Source of the DNA: Streptomyces tropicalis
GTDB taxonomy: Bacteria > Actinomycetota > Actinomycetes > Streptomycetales > Streptomycetaceae
Direction: 5' to 3'
Assembly: GCF_029269835.1 (NCBI RefSeq)
Contig: NZ_JARJBB010000028.1
Span: 1-41,783 of the forward strand
Length of the DNA stretch: 41,783 bases
The translations under genes were made by a program, and so were the position numbers. Below the pieces are notes generated by a model. It did no database searches. It was not told where the DNA came from and was given only the letters and a program-made list of their open reading frames with translations. Of this stretch, positions 31,170-37,902 are shown one piece after another (within the stretch, counting starts at the first letter, position 1; each line of letters starts with the position of its first letter).

Positions 31170-32099
31170 GTGAGTGAGACAACGCCCGACGGCGGCGTCG
31201 CCCTCGGCGCCGCACAACCGTCCGACGAAGGCCTCACGGCGGCGGAGCTCGCCGCCCGGCACGGCCTGGCCGTCAGCGGCGCCCGCCCCCGGCTCGGCGC
31301 GTACGTGCGCGGCCTGTGGGGCCGCCGCCACTTCGTCCTCGCCTTCTCCCAGGCGAAGCTGACCGCCCAGTACAGCCAGGCCCGGCTCGGCCAGCTCTGG
31401 CAGGTGGCCACCCCGCTGCTGAACGCGGCCGTGTACTACTTCATCTTCGGCGTGATCCTGAGGGCCAGCCGGGGCATGACCACCGACACCTACATCCCCT
31501 TCCTGGTCATCGGCGTGTTCGTGTTCACCTTCACGCAGAGCTCGGTGATGGCGGGCGTGCGGGCGATCTCCGGCAACCTGGGCCTGGTGCGCGCGCTGCA
31601 CTTCCCGCGCGCCGCCCTGCCCGTGTCCTTCGCCCTCCAGCAGCTCCAGCAGCTGCTGTTCTCGATGATCGTGGTGTTCGCCGTGGTGATCGGGTTCGGC
31701 AGCTACCCGGGCCCGTCCTGGCTGCTCGTCGTCCCGGTGCTCGCGCTGCAGTTCCTCTTCAACACCGGCCTCGCGCTGATCATGGCCCGGCTCGGCGCGA
31801 GGACCCCGGACCTCGCCCAGCTGATGCCGTTCGTGCTGCGGACCTGGATGTACGCGTCCGGCGTGATGTTCTCCATCAACGGCATCCTGGCCGGCCGGCC
31901 GGAGTGGTTCATCCGGCTCATGCAGGTCAATCCGGCCGCGGTGTACATGGACCTCGTACGGTTCGCGCTGGTCGACGGCTACGGTGCCTCCCACCTGCCG
32001 CCGCACGTCTGGGCGGTCGCCCTGTTCTGGGCCGTGGCGTTCTTCGGCGGCGGGTTCGTGTTCTTCTGGAAGGCGGAGGAGAGGTACGGCCGTGGCTGA
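31170..32099 (+). CDS. ABC-2 type polysaccharide export permease (TagG/Wzm-like)
   Basis: This 309-aa permease has six membrane segments after a 50-residue cytoplasmic start. 'FSQAKLTAQYSQARLGQLWQ' is the amphipathic interface helix found in teichoic-acid and O-antigen exporters, followed by 'PLLNAAVYYFIFGVILRASR', 'IGVFVFTFTQSSVMAGVRAI', and 'LHFPRAALPVSFALQQLQQL'. The last helices hold 'WMYASGVMFSINGI' and 'MQVNPAAVYMDLVRFALVDG'. Together with the ATPase it should carry an undecaprenyl- or lipid-linked polymer across the membrane. GTG 31170 has GAAGG nearby. An 87-base gap separates it from the glycosyltransferase gene, the longest in the operon. Its end overlaps the ATPase gene by eight bases. 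Confidence 0.88.
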   Translation: MSETTPDGGVALGAAQPSDEGLTAAELAARHGLAVSGARPRLGAYVRGLWGRRHFVLAFSQAKLTAQYSQARLGQLWQVATPLLNAAVYYFIFGVILRASRGMTTDTYIPFLVIGVFVFTFTQSSVMAGVRAISGNLGLVRALHFPRAALPVSFALQQLQQLLFSMIVVFAVVIGFGSYPGPSWLLVVPVLALQFLFNTGLALIMARLGARTPDLAQLMPFVLRTWMYASGVMFSINGILAGRPEWFIRLMQVNPAAVYMDLVRFALVDGYGASHLPPHVWAVALFWAVAFFGGGFVFFWKAEERYGRG

Positions 32100-32895
32100 C
32101 CAGCCCCAGGAACAGGACGCCGCGGAGGTCCCGGAGCAGCGGATCCCCACCGTCATCGCCGACGAGCTGCACATCGTCTACCGCGTCAACGGCGCGAAGA
32201 CCGGCAAGGGCAGCGCCACCGCGGCGCTCAGCCGGATCCTCCGGCGCGGCGAGCAGCGCGGCGTGCGTACCGTGCACGCCGTCAAGGGCGTGTCCTTCGT
32301 GGCCTACCGCGGCGAGGCAATCGGCCTGATCGGCTCCAACGGCTCCGGGAAGTCCACCCTGCTGCGTGCCATCGCCGGTCTGCTGCCCGCGGAGAAGGGC
32401 AGGGTCTACACCGACGGCCAGCCCTCGCTGCTCGGCGTGAACGCGGCCCTGATGAACGACCTGACGGGCGAGCGCAACGTCATCCTCGGCGGCCTGGCCA
32501 TGGGTATGTCGCGCGAGCAGATCAAGGCGCGCTACCAGGAGATCGTCGACTTCTCCGGCATCAACGAGAAGGGCGACTTCATCACGCTGCCGATGCGGAC
32601 GTACTCCTCCGGCATGGCGGCCCGGCTGCGGTTCTCCATCGCCGCGGCCAAGGACCACGACGTCCTCATGATCGACGAGGCACTGGCCACCGGCGACCGC
32701 AGGTTCCAGCAGCGCTCCGAGGAACGCATCCGGGAGCTGCGCGAGGAGGCCGGCACCGTCTTCCTGGTCAGCCACAACAACACCTCGATCCGCGACACCT
32801 GCGACCGGGTGCTGTGGCTGGAACGCGGCGAGCTGCGCATGGACGGCCCCACCGAAGAGGTGCTCAAGGAGTACGAGAAGTTCACCGGCAAGTAG
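32092..32895 (+). CDS. ABC transporter ATPase of polysaccharide exporter (TagH/Wzt-like)
   Basis: This 267-aa ATPase has Walker A as GLIGSNGSGKSTLLRA, then 'LGVNAALMNDLTGERNVILG', a signature of teichoic-acid/O-antigen exporter ATPases. The ABC signature is TYSSGMAARLRFSIA, Walker B is DVLMIDEALATGDRRF, and the switch histidine is in LVSHNNTSIRDTC. The N-terminal 60 residues hold an insert (KTGKGSATAALSRILRRGEQ) usual in this group. There is no Wzt-type carbohydrate-binding extension, so export is probably coupled directly to synthesis, as for TagGH. GTG 32092 overlaps the permease gene end. It is the last gene of the operon; the hopanoid promoter region follows. Confidence 0.9.
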   Translation: MADQPQEQDAAEVPEQRIPTVIADELHIVYRVNGAKTGKGSATAALSRILRRGEQRGVRTVHAVKGVSFVAYRGEAIGLIGSNGSGKSTLLRAIAGLLPAEKGRVYTDGQPSLLGVNAALMNDLTGERNVILGGLAMGMSREQIKARYQEIVDFSGINEKGDFITLPMRTYSSGMAARLRFSIAAAKDHDVLMIDEALATGDRRFQQRSEERIRELREEAGTVFLVSHNNTSIRDTCDRVLWLERGELRMDGPTEEVLKEYEKFTGK

Positions 32896-32945
32896 CGCCG
32901 GACGCCGGTGGAGGCGGCCGGCCGCACCCCGCGTCTGCAAAGGAA

Positions 32946-33044
32946 GTGTCAACTCCGGTCCGGTGGCGGAATTTTGACACCAATCGGTGTGTTGTTGTGA
33001 TGCGCGGGACACCCCGGCGGAACTCCCTGCGTTGTACAACGTAA
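32946..33044 (+). promoter_or_regulatory. Hopanoid operon promoter region
   Basis: The 348-bp gap 32896-33243 carries several signals. GGAAC (33019-33023) and CGTAA (33040-33044) are 16 bases apart, matching the spacing of sigma-E-type ECF promoters (GGAAC-N15/16-CGT). The palindrome CGTTGTACAACG (33030-33041) lies in the spacer and touches the -10, so it could be a repressor operator. Upstream, GTGTCAA (32946-32952) and TTGACAC (32974-32980) form an inverted repeat, and the second half offers a consensus TTGACA -35 without a good -10. All are visible; function is inferred. Confidence 0.4.
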
Positions 33045-33181
33045 GCTGTACCGGTCCCCGAAAGCGGCAAGTGGGGCGATATGGCCCGACACCCTCCCGG
33101 AGCCGTTCGACGGAGGGCCGGGCGGCGTGTCCGAAATAGTGTGCATTGGGTCGGCAGTGTAGAACGGGAGATGTGACGGCG

Positions 33182-33250
33182 ATGGCTACGGAAACTCCCC
33201 AGCTCGACGCAGCACGTGCCGTCCCCGCCCAGGGAAGCGCACGGTGGTGA
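33182..33250 (+). CDS. Candidate 22-aa leader peptide before hpnC
   Basis: ATG 33182 opens a 22-codon frame, MATETPQLDAARAVPAQGSA then R-W, ending at TGA 33248-33250. That stop overlaps the tandem GTG start codons of hpnC (33244 and 33247), a layout typical of translational coupling. GGGAG at 33166-33170 lies 11 bases before the ATG; a GTG at 33173 is also in frame. No known function; it may set the translation rate of hpnC, or be a remnant of an earlier N-terminus. Confidence 0.35.
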   Translation: MATETPQLDAARAVPAQGSARW

Positions 33251-34143
33251 CGGGAACCGATGCGGCGCGCGACCTCGAGCGTGCCACGCTGGACAAGGCC
33301 GCGGGCGAGAACTTCCCCGTGGCCCCCTTCTTCCTGCCCCGGCCGTGGCGCGCCGACCTCATGGCCGTCTACGGCTTCGCCCGACTGGTCGACGACATCG
33401 GCGACGGCGACCTCGCCCCCGGCGGCGCCGACGCCCGCCTGCTCGGCGTGTCGGCCACCGCGGCGGAGGACCGGCTCTCTCTCCTCGACGCGTTCGAGGC
33501 CGACCTGCGCCGGGTCTTCGACGGCACGCCCCGCCACCCGCTGCTGCGCCGCCTGCAGCCCACCGTCCGCCGTCACGCGCTGACCCCGGGGCCGTTCCTC
33601 GACCTGATCGCCGCCAACCGCCAGGACCAGCTCGTCGGCCGGTACGAGACCTACGAGGACCTCCTCGCCTACTGCGCCCTGTCCGCCAACCCCGTGGGCC
33701 GCCTCGTCCTCGCCGTCACCGGCACCTCGACCCCCGAGCGCATCCGCCGCTCCGACGCCGTCTGCAGCGCCCTGCAGATCGTCGAGCACCTCCAGGACGT
33801 CGCGGAGGACCTCGCCCGCGACCGCGTCTACCTGCCCGCCGCCGACCTGAAACACTTTCACGTCCAGGAGGCCGACCTCGCCGCCCCCTCCGCGGGCGCG
33901 TCGGTGCGCGCCCTGGTCGCCTTCGAGGCGGAACGCGCCCGCCGCCTGCTGGATGAGGGCGCCCCCCTGGTGGGGAGCGTCCACGGCAGGCTGCGGCTGC
34001 TGCTCGCGGGGTTCGTGGCGGGGGGGAGGGCGGCGATCCGTGCGATCGCCGCCGCCGAGTACGACGTCCTTCCCGGCCCGCCCGCGCCCGGCACCGTCCG
34101 ATTGCTGCGCGAGGTGGGCGTGACCCTGCGAGGAGAGAGGTGA
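33244..34143 (+). CDS. hpnC: Squalene synthase HpnC (hydroxysqualene synthase)
   Basis: This 299-aa all-helical prenyl synthase of the squalene/phytoene synthase family is the first structural gene of the hopanoid operon. It has 'GENFPVAPFFLPRPWRADLM', the first Asp-rich motif YGFARLVDDIGDG, and the second, LQDVAEDLARDRVYLP, which bind Mg-diphosphate. 'AYCALSANPVGRLVL' is typical of HpnC. In the three-enzyme HpnC-D-E route (established in other bacteria) HpnD makes presqualene diphosphate and HpnC converts it to hydroxysqualene. GTG 33244 has AGGGAAG six bases before it; GTG 33247 is an alternative. Its stop overlaps the hpnD start (GTGA). Confidence 0.92.
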   Translation: MVTGTDAARDLERATLDKAAGENFPVAPFFLPRPWRADLMAVYGFARLVDDIGDGDLAPGGADARLLGVSATAAEDRLSLLDAFEADLRRVFDGTPRHPLLRRLQPTVRRHALTPGPFLDLIAANRQDQLVGRYETYEDLLAYCALSANPVGRLVLAVTGTSTPERIRRSDAVCSALQIVEHLQDVAEDLARDRVYLPAADLKHFHVQEADLAAPSAGASVRALVAFEAERARRLLDEGAPLVGSVHGRLRLLLAGFVAGGRAAIRAIAAAEYDVLPGPPAPGTVRLLREVGVTLRGER

Positions 34144-35090
34144 TCCGGGCCGTGGAATCCCCGCCCCTCGTGTCCGCACCGGTACTCGCCGCCTACAGCT
34201 ACTGCGAGGCCGTCACCGGCCGGCAGGCCCGCAACTTCGCGTACGGCATCCGGCTGCTGCCCACGCCGAAGCGGCGCGCCATGTCGGCGCTGTACGCGTT
34301 CTCCCGGCGTGTCGACGACATCGGCGACGGGACCCTCGCGGACGACGTCAAGACCGCCCGGCTGGAGGACACCCGCGCCCTGCTCGCCCGGATCCGCGAC
34401 GGCGCGGTCGCGGACGACGACACCGACCCCGTGGCGGTGGCGCTCGCCCACGCGGCCCGTGCCTTCCCGATCCCGCTCGGCGGCCTGGACGAGCTGATCG
34501 ACGGCGTGCTCATGGACGTGCACGGCAAGACGTACGAGACCTGGGACGACCTGAAGGTCTACTGCCGGTGCGTCGCCGGGGCCATCGGCCGGCTCTCCCT
34601 CGGTGTGTTCGGCATCGAACCCGGCGCGCGCGGCGCCGAACGCGCCCCCGAATACGCCGACACGCTCGGCCTCGCCCTCCAGCTGACGAACATCCTGCGG
34701 GACGTCCGCGAGGACGCCGGGGGCGGCCGGACGTACCTGCCCGCCGACGACCTCGCCAAGTTCGGCTGCACGACAGGATTCCAAGGACCGAACCTGCCGG
34801 CGGGCGCCGACTTCGCGGGCCTGGTCCACTTCGAGGTCCGCCGGGCCCGCGCCCTCTTCGCCGAGGGCTACCGGCTCCTGCCCATGCTCGACCGGCGCAG
34901 CGGGGCCTGCGTCGCCGCGATGGCCGGCATCTACCGCCGCCTGCTCGACCGGATCGAGCGCGAGCCCGACGCCGTGCTGCGCGGCCGGGTCTCGCTCCCC
35001 GGACGCGAGAAGGCCTACGTCGCCGTGCGGGGGCTGTCCGGGCTGGACACCCGGCACGTGAGCCGGCAGACCGTCAGGAGGCGGGCCTGA
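34140..35090 (+). CDS. hpnD: Presqualene diphosphate synthase HpnD
   Basis: This 316-aa paralogue of HpnC has 'YCEAVTGRQARNFAYGIRLL', the first motif YAFSRRVDDIGDG, and the second, NILRDVREDAGGGRTYLP, together with 'YCRCVAGAIGRLSLGVFG' and 'YRRLLDRIEREPDAVLRGRV', all typical of HpnD. It joins two farnesyl diphosphates head to head into presqualene diphosphate. The start is GTG 34140, overlapping the hpnC stop; a GTG at 34152 is also possible. The gene ends TGATG with the next small gene, so translation of hpnC-hpnD-small gene-hpnE is probably coupled throughout. Confidence 0.93.
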   Translation: MIRAVESPPLVSAPVLAAYSYCEAVTGRQARNFAYGIRLLPTPKRRAMSALYAFSRRVDDIGDGTLADDVKTARLEDTRALLARIRDGAVADDDTDPVAVALAHAARAFPIPLGGLDELIDGVLMDVHGKTYETWDDLKVYCRCVAGAIGRLSLGVFGIEPGARGAERAPEYADTLGLALQLTNILRDVREDAGGGRTYLPADDLAKFGCTTGFQGPNLPAGADFAGLVHFEVRRARALFAEGYRLLPMLDRRSGACVAAMAGIYRRLLDRIEREPDAVLRGRVSLPGREKAYVAVRGLSGLDTRHVSRQTVRRRA

Positions 35091-35230
35091 TGGACCACCG
35101 CTTCCACGCCGGCCCCGCCGCCGGCAAGCGGGGGGCAACCCTCCGCCGCCGCCCGGCGTCCCTGCCGAGGACGGCCGGCCGGGGCGCGACCCGCCGGCCC
35201 GCCGGGCGCACGGGGGAGGACGCACGATGA
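35090..35230 (+). CDS. Small basic protein between hpnD and hpnE (DUF6380-like)
   Basis: ATG 35090 overlaps the hpnD stop by one base (TGATG) and the frame ends at TGA 35228-35230, overlapping the hpnE ATG. The product is 46 aa and strongly basic, with the core KRGATLRRRPASLPRTAGRG and the end AGRTGEDAR. I recall similar short proteins, annotated DUF6380, in the same place in other Streptomyces hopanoid operons. No signal peptide, membrane helix or metal site is visible. The tight overlaps on both sides suggest it is really translated. Function is unknown; a coupling or accessory role for HpnD/HpnE is only a guess. Confidence 0.6.
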   Translation: MDHRFHAGPAAGKRGATLRRRPASLPRTAGRGATRRPAGRTGEDAR

Positions 35231-36654
35231 CCGACGGCAGGCGCCCCCGGGACCAGCGGGACGGCTCCCCGAGACCGGCCGGCCGACACGCCGTCGTGGT
35301 CGGCGGCGGCCTCGCGGGCATCACCGCCGCCCTCGCCCTCGCCGACGCCGGCGTCCGCGTCACCCTCCTGGAGGGCCGCCCCCGGCTGGGCGGCCTCGCC
35401 TTCTCCTTCCGGCGCGGCGACCTCACCGTCGACAACGGCCAGCACGTGTACCTGCGCTGCTGCACCGCCTACCGCTGGTTCCTCGGCCGGATCGACGCGG
35501 CCGCGCTGGCCCCGCTCCAGAACCGTCTCGACGTGCCCGTCCTCGACGCCACCCGGCCCGAGGGACGACGGCTCGGACGGCTGCGGCGCGACCCGCTGCC
35601 CGTCCCCCTGCACCTCGGCCGCAGCCTCGCGTCCTACCCGCACCTCTCCCTCGCCGAGCGCGCCGCCGTCGGGCGCGCCGCGCTGGCCCTCAAGGGACTG
35701 GACCCCGCCGACCCGGCGCTGGACACCCAGGACTTCGGCAGCTGGCTCGCCGCGCACGGCCAGTCGGCGCGCGCCGTGGAGGCCCTGTGGGACCTGGTCG
35801 GCATCGCCACCCTCAACGCGGTCGCCGGCGACACCTCGCTCGGGCTCGCCGCGAAGGTCTTCAAGACCGGACTGCTCTCCGAGCCGGGCGCGGCCGACAT
35901 CGGCTGGGCGCGTGTCCCGCTGGGCGACCTGCACGACCGGCTGGCCCGCCGGGCGCTCGGCTCCGCGGGCGTGCGCGTCGAGACCCGGACCCGCGTCTCC
36001 GCCCTCTCCCATGAGGAGAGCGGCTCCTGGAGCGTCCAGGTTCCCGGCGAGCGGCTGCACGCCGACACCGTCGTCCTCGCCGTCCCGCAGCGCGAGACCT
36101 TCGGCCTGCTGCCGCCGGACGCCCTCGACGCCCCCGAGCGGCTGCTGCGGATCGGCACCGCGCCCATCCTCAACGTCCACGTCGTCTACGACCGCAAGGT
36201 CCTCGCCCGCCCCTTCTTCGCCGCGCTGGGCACACCCGTGCAGTGGGTGTTCGACCGCACCGAGGCCTCCGGCCTGAGCGGCGGTCAGTACCTGGCGCTG
36301 TCCCAGTCGGCCGCGCAGGACGAGATCGACGCGCCCGTCGCCGCTCTGCGTGAGCGCTACCTGCCCGAGCTGCGGAGGCTGCTGCCCGCGGCCCGCGACG
36401 CCGGCGTCCGCGACTTCTTCGTCACCCGGGAGCGCACGGCGACGTTCGCGCCCACCCCCGGCGTCGGCCGCCTCAGGCCCGGCGCCCGCACCAAGGCACC
36501 CGGCCTCTTCCTGGCCGGAGCGTGGACCGCCACCGGGTGGCCCGCGACCATGGAGGGTGCGGTCCGCAGCGGCGTGAGCGCGGCCGACGCCGCCCTGCGC
36601 GCCCTCGGCCGGCCCCGCCCGAGCCACCTCTTCGCCTGCGAGGAGGCGGCATGA
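35227..36654 (+). CDS. hpnE: Hydroxysqualene dehydroxylase HpnE
   Basis: This 475-aa FAD-dependent amine-oxidase-fold enzyme has the dinucleotide-binding motif AVVVGGGLAGITAALALADA near residue 20 and the E-x6-R-x-GG continuation LLEGRPRLGGLAFSF. 'DNGQHVYLRCCTAYRWFLGR' is characteristic of HpnE. The C-terminal FAD motif is LFLAGAWTATGWPATMEGAV. It removes the hydroxyl of hydroxysqualene to give squalene, the last step of the HpnC-D-E route. ATG 35227 overlaps the small upstream gene. The first 18 residues are a charged lead-in before the FAD motif. Its stop TGA overlaps an in-frame ATG of the next reading frame (ATGA, 36651). Confidence 0.93.
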   Translation: MTDGRRPRDQRDGSPRPAGRHAVVVGGGLAGITAALALADAGVRVTLLEGRPRLGGLAFSFRRGDLTVDNGQHVYLRCCTAYRWFLGRIDAAALAPLQNRLDVPVLDATRPEGRRLGRLRRDPLPVPLHLGRSLASYPHLSLAERAAVGRAALALKGLDPADPALDTQDFGSWLAAHGQSARAVEALWDLVGIATLNAVAGDTSLGLAAKVFKTGLLSEPGAADIGWARVPLGDLHDRLARRALGSAGVRVETRTRVSALSHEESGSWSVQVPGERLHADTVVLAVPQRETFGLLPPDALDAPERLLRIGTAPILNVHVVYDRKVLARPFFAALGTPVQWVFDRTEASGLSGGQYLALSQSAAQDEIDAPVAALRERYLPELRRLLPAARDAGVRDFFVTRERTATFAPTPGVGRLRPGARTKAPGLFLAGAWTATGWPATMEGAVRSGVSAADAALRALGRPRPSHLFACEEAA

Positions 36655-36716
36655 CGCCCGAACGGCGCCGCGCGGCAGGCCCCCGCATCCCCCGTACCGC
36701 AACAAGGAGAGAGACT

Positions 36717-37790
36717 GTGCCCACTGTGCCCCCGGCCTCGACGCCCGATCGAAGGACCGAGGTGGACGTGACCGCGCTGCTGGAGCGCGGCCGGACCCTG
36801 GCCACGCCGGTCCTGCGCGCGGCGGTCGACCGCCTGGCACCTCCCATGGACACGGTCGCCGCCTACCACTTCGGCTGGATCGACGCCGACGGCCGCCCCG
36901 CCCACGGCGACGGCGGCAAGGCCGTGCGTCCCGCCCTCGCGGTGCTCTCCGCCGAGGTCGCCGGGGCCGCCCCGGAGACCGGCGTGCCCGGCGCGGTCGC
37001 CGTGGAGCTGGTGCACAACTTCTCCCTGCTGCACGACGACCTCATGGACGGCGACGAGCAGCGCCGCCACCGCGACACCGTCTGGAAGGTGCACGGTCCC
37101 GCCCAGGCCATCCTGGTCGGCGACGCCCTGTTCGCGCTGGCGGGCGAGGTCCTGCTGGAGCTGGGGACCGTGGAGGCCGGCCGCGCCACCCGCCGCCTGA
37201 CCACCGCCACCCGCGCCCTGATCGACGGCCAGGCCCAGGACATCTCCTACGAGCACCGCGACCGCGTCAGCGTCGAGGAGTGCCTGGAGATGGAGGGCAA
37301 CAAGACCGGCGCGCTGCTCGCCTGCGCCAGCTCCATCGGCGCGGTGCTCGGCGGCGCGGACGACGCCACCGCCGACGCGCTGGAACGGTACGGCTACCAC
37401 CTCGGACTGGCCTTCCAGGCGGTCGACGACCTCCTCGGCATCTGGGGCGACCCGGAGGCCACCGGCAAGCAGACCTGGAGCGACCTGCGCCAGCGCAAGA
37501 AGTCCCTGCCGGTCGTGGCCGCCCTCGCCGCGGGCGGTCCCGCGTCCGAGCGGCTCGCCGAGATGCTCGCCGCCGACGCCAAGAGCAGCGACTTCGAGAG
37601 CTTCTCGGAGGAGGAGTTCGCCGCCCGCGCCGCCCTCATCGAGGAGGCCGGCGGCCGCGCCTGGACCTCCGAGGAGGCCCGCCGCCAGCACGCCGTGGCC
37701 GTCGGGGCCCTGGACTCCGTGGACATGCCCGAGCAGGTACGGGCAGCGTTCACCGCGCTCGCCGACTTCGTCGTCGTACGAAAGAGATGA
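36717..37790 (+). CDS. Polyprenyl diphosphate synthase (farnesyl/geranylgeranyl type)
   Basis: This 357-aa trans-prenyltransferase has the first aspartate-rich motif LLHDDLMDGDEQRRHRDTVW with the paired arginines, and the second, FQAVDDLLGIWGDPEATGK. 'GGKAVRPALAVLSAEV' and 'VAVELVHNFSLLHDD' are usual. In this operon it most likely makes farnesyl diphosphate for squalene synthesis, but chain length cannot be fixed by eye. The start is uncertain: ATG 36651 overlaps the hpnE stop (ATGA), but GTG 36717 is favoured because AAGGAG at 36704-36709 has ideal spacing. An ATGA at 37787 opens a 10-codon ORF after its stop, and 112 bases separate it from shc. Confidence 0.9.
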   Translation: MPTVPPASTPDRRTEVDVTALLERGRTLATPVLRAAVDRLAPPMDTVAAYHFGWIDADGRPAHGDGGKAVRPALAVLSAEVAGAAPETGVPGAVAVELVHNFSLLHDDLMDGDEQRRHRDTVWKVHGPAQAILVGDALFALAGEVLLELGTVEAGRATRRLTTATRALIDGQAQDISYEHRDRVSVEECLEMEGNKTGALLACASSIGAVLGGADDATADALERYGYHLGLAFQAVDDLLGIWGDPEATGKQTWSDLRQRKKSLPVVAALAAGGPASERLAEMLAADAKSSDFESFSEEEFAARAALIEEAGGRAWTSEEARRQHAVAVGALDSVDMPEQVRAAFTALADFVVVRKR

Positions 37791-37902
37791 TCACTATCGG
37801 TCGAACACTCCGCGCGTAGTCGCCGACCGGTGCTGCACGGTGGCACCGGCCGACGGCGGACCCACCGCAGCACGACTCGCACGACTGCACGAAGGGGAAG
37901 CC

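Noticed and set aside
33244..36654. Carotenoid (phytoene synthase/desaturase) cluster
   Set aside because: The two synthases and the FAD protein resemble carotenoid enzymes, but the order hpnC-hpnD-hpnE followed by squalene-hopene cyclase and HpnH identifies hopanoid synthesis.
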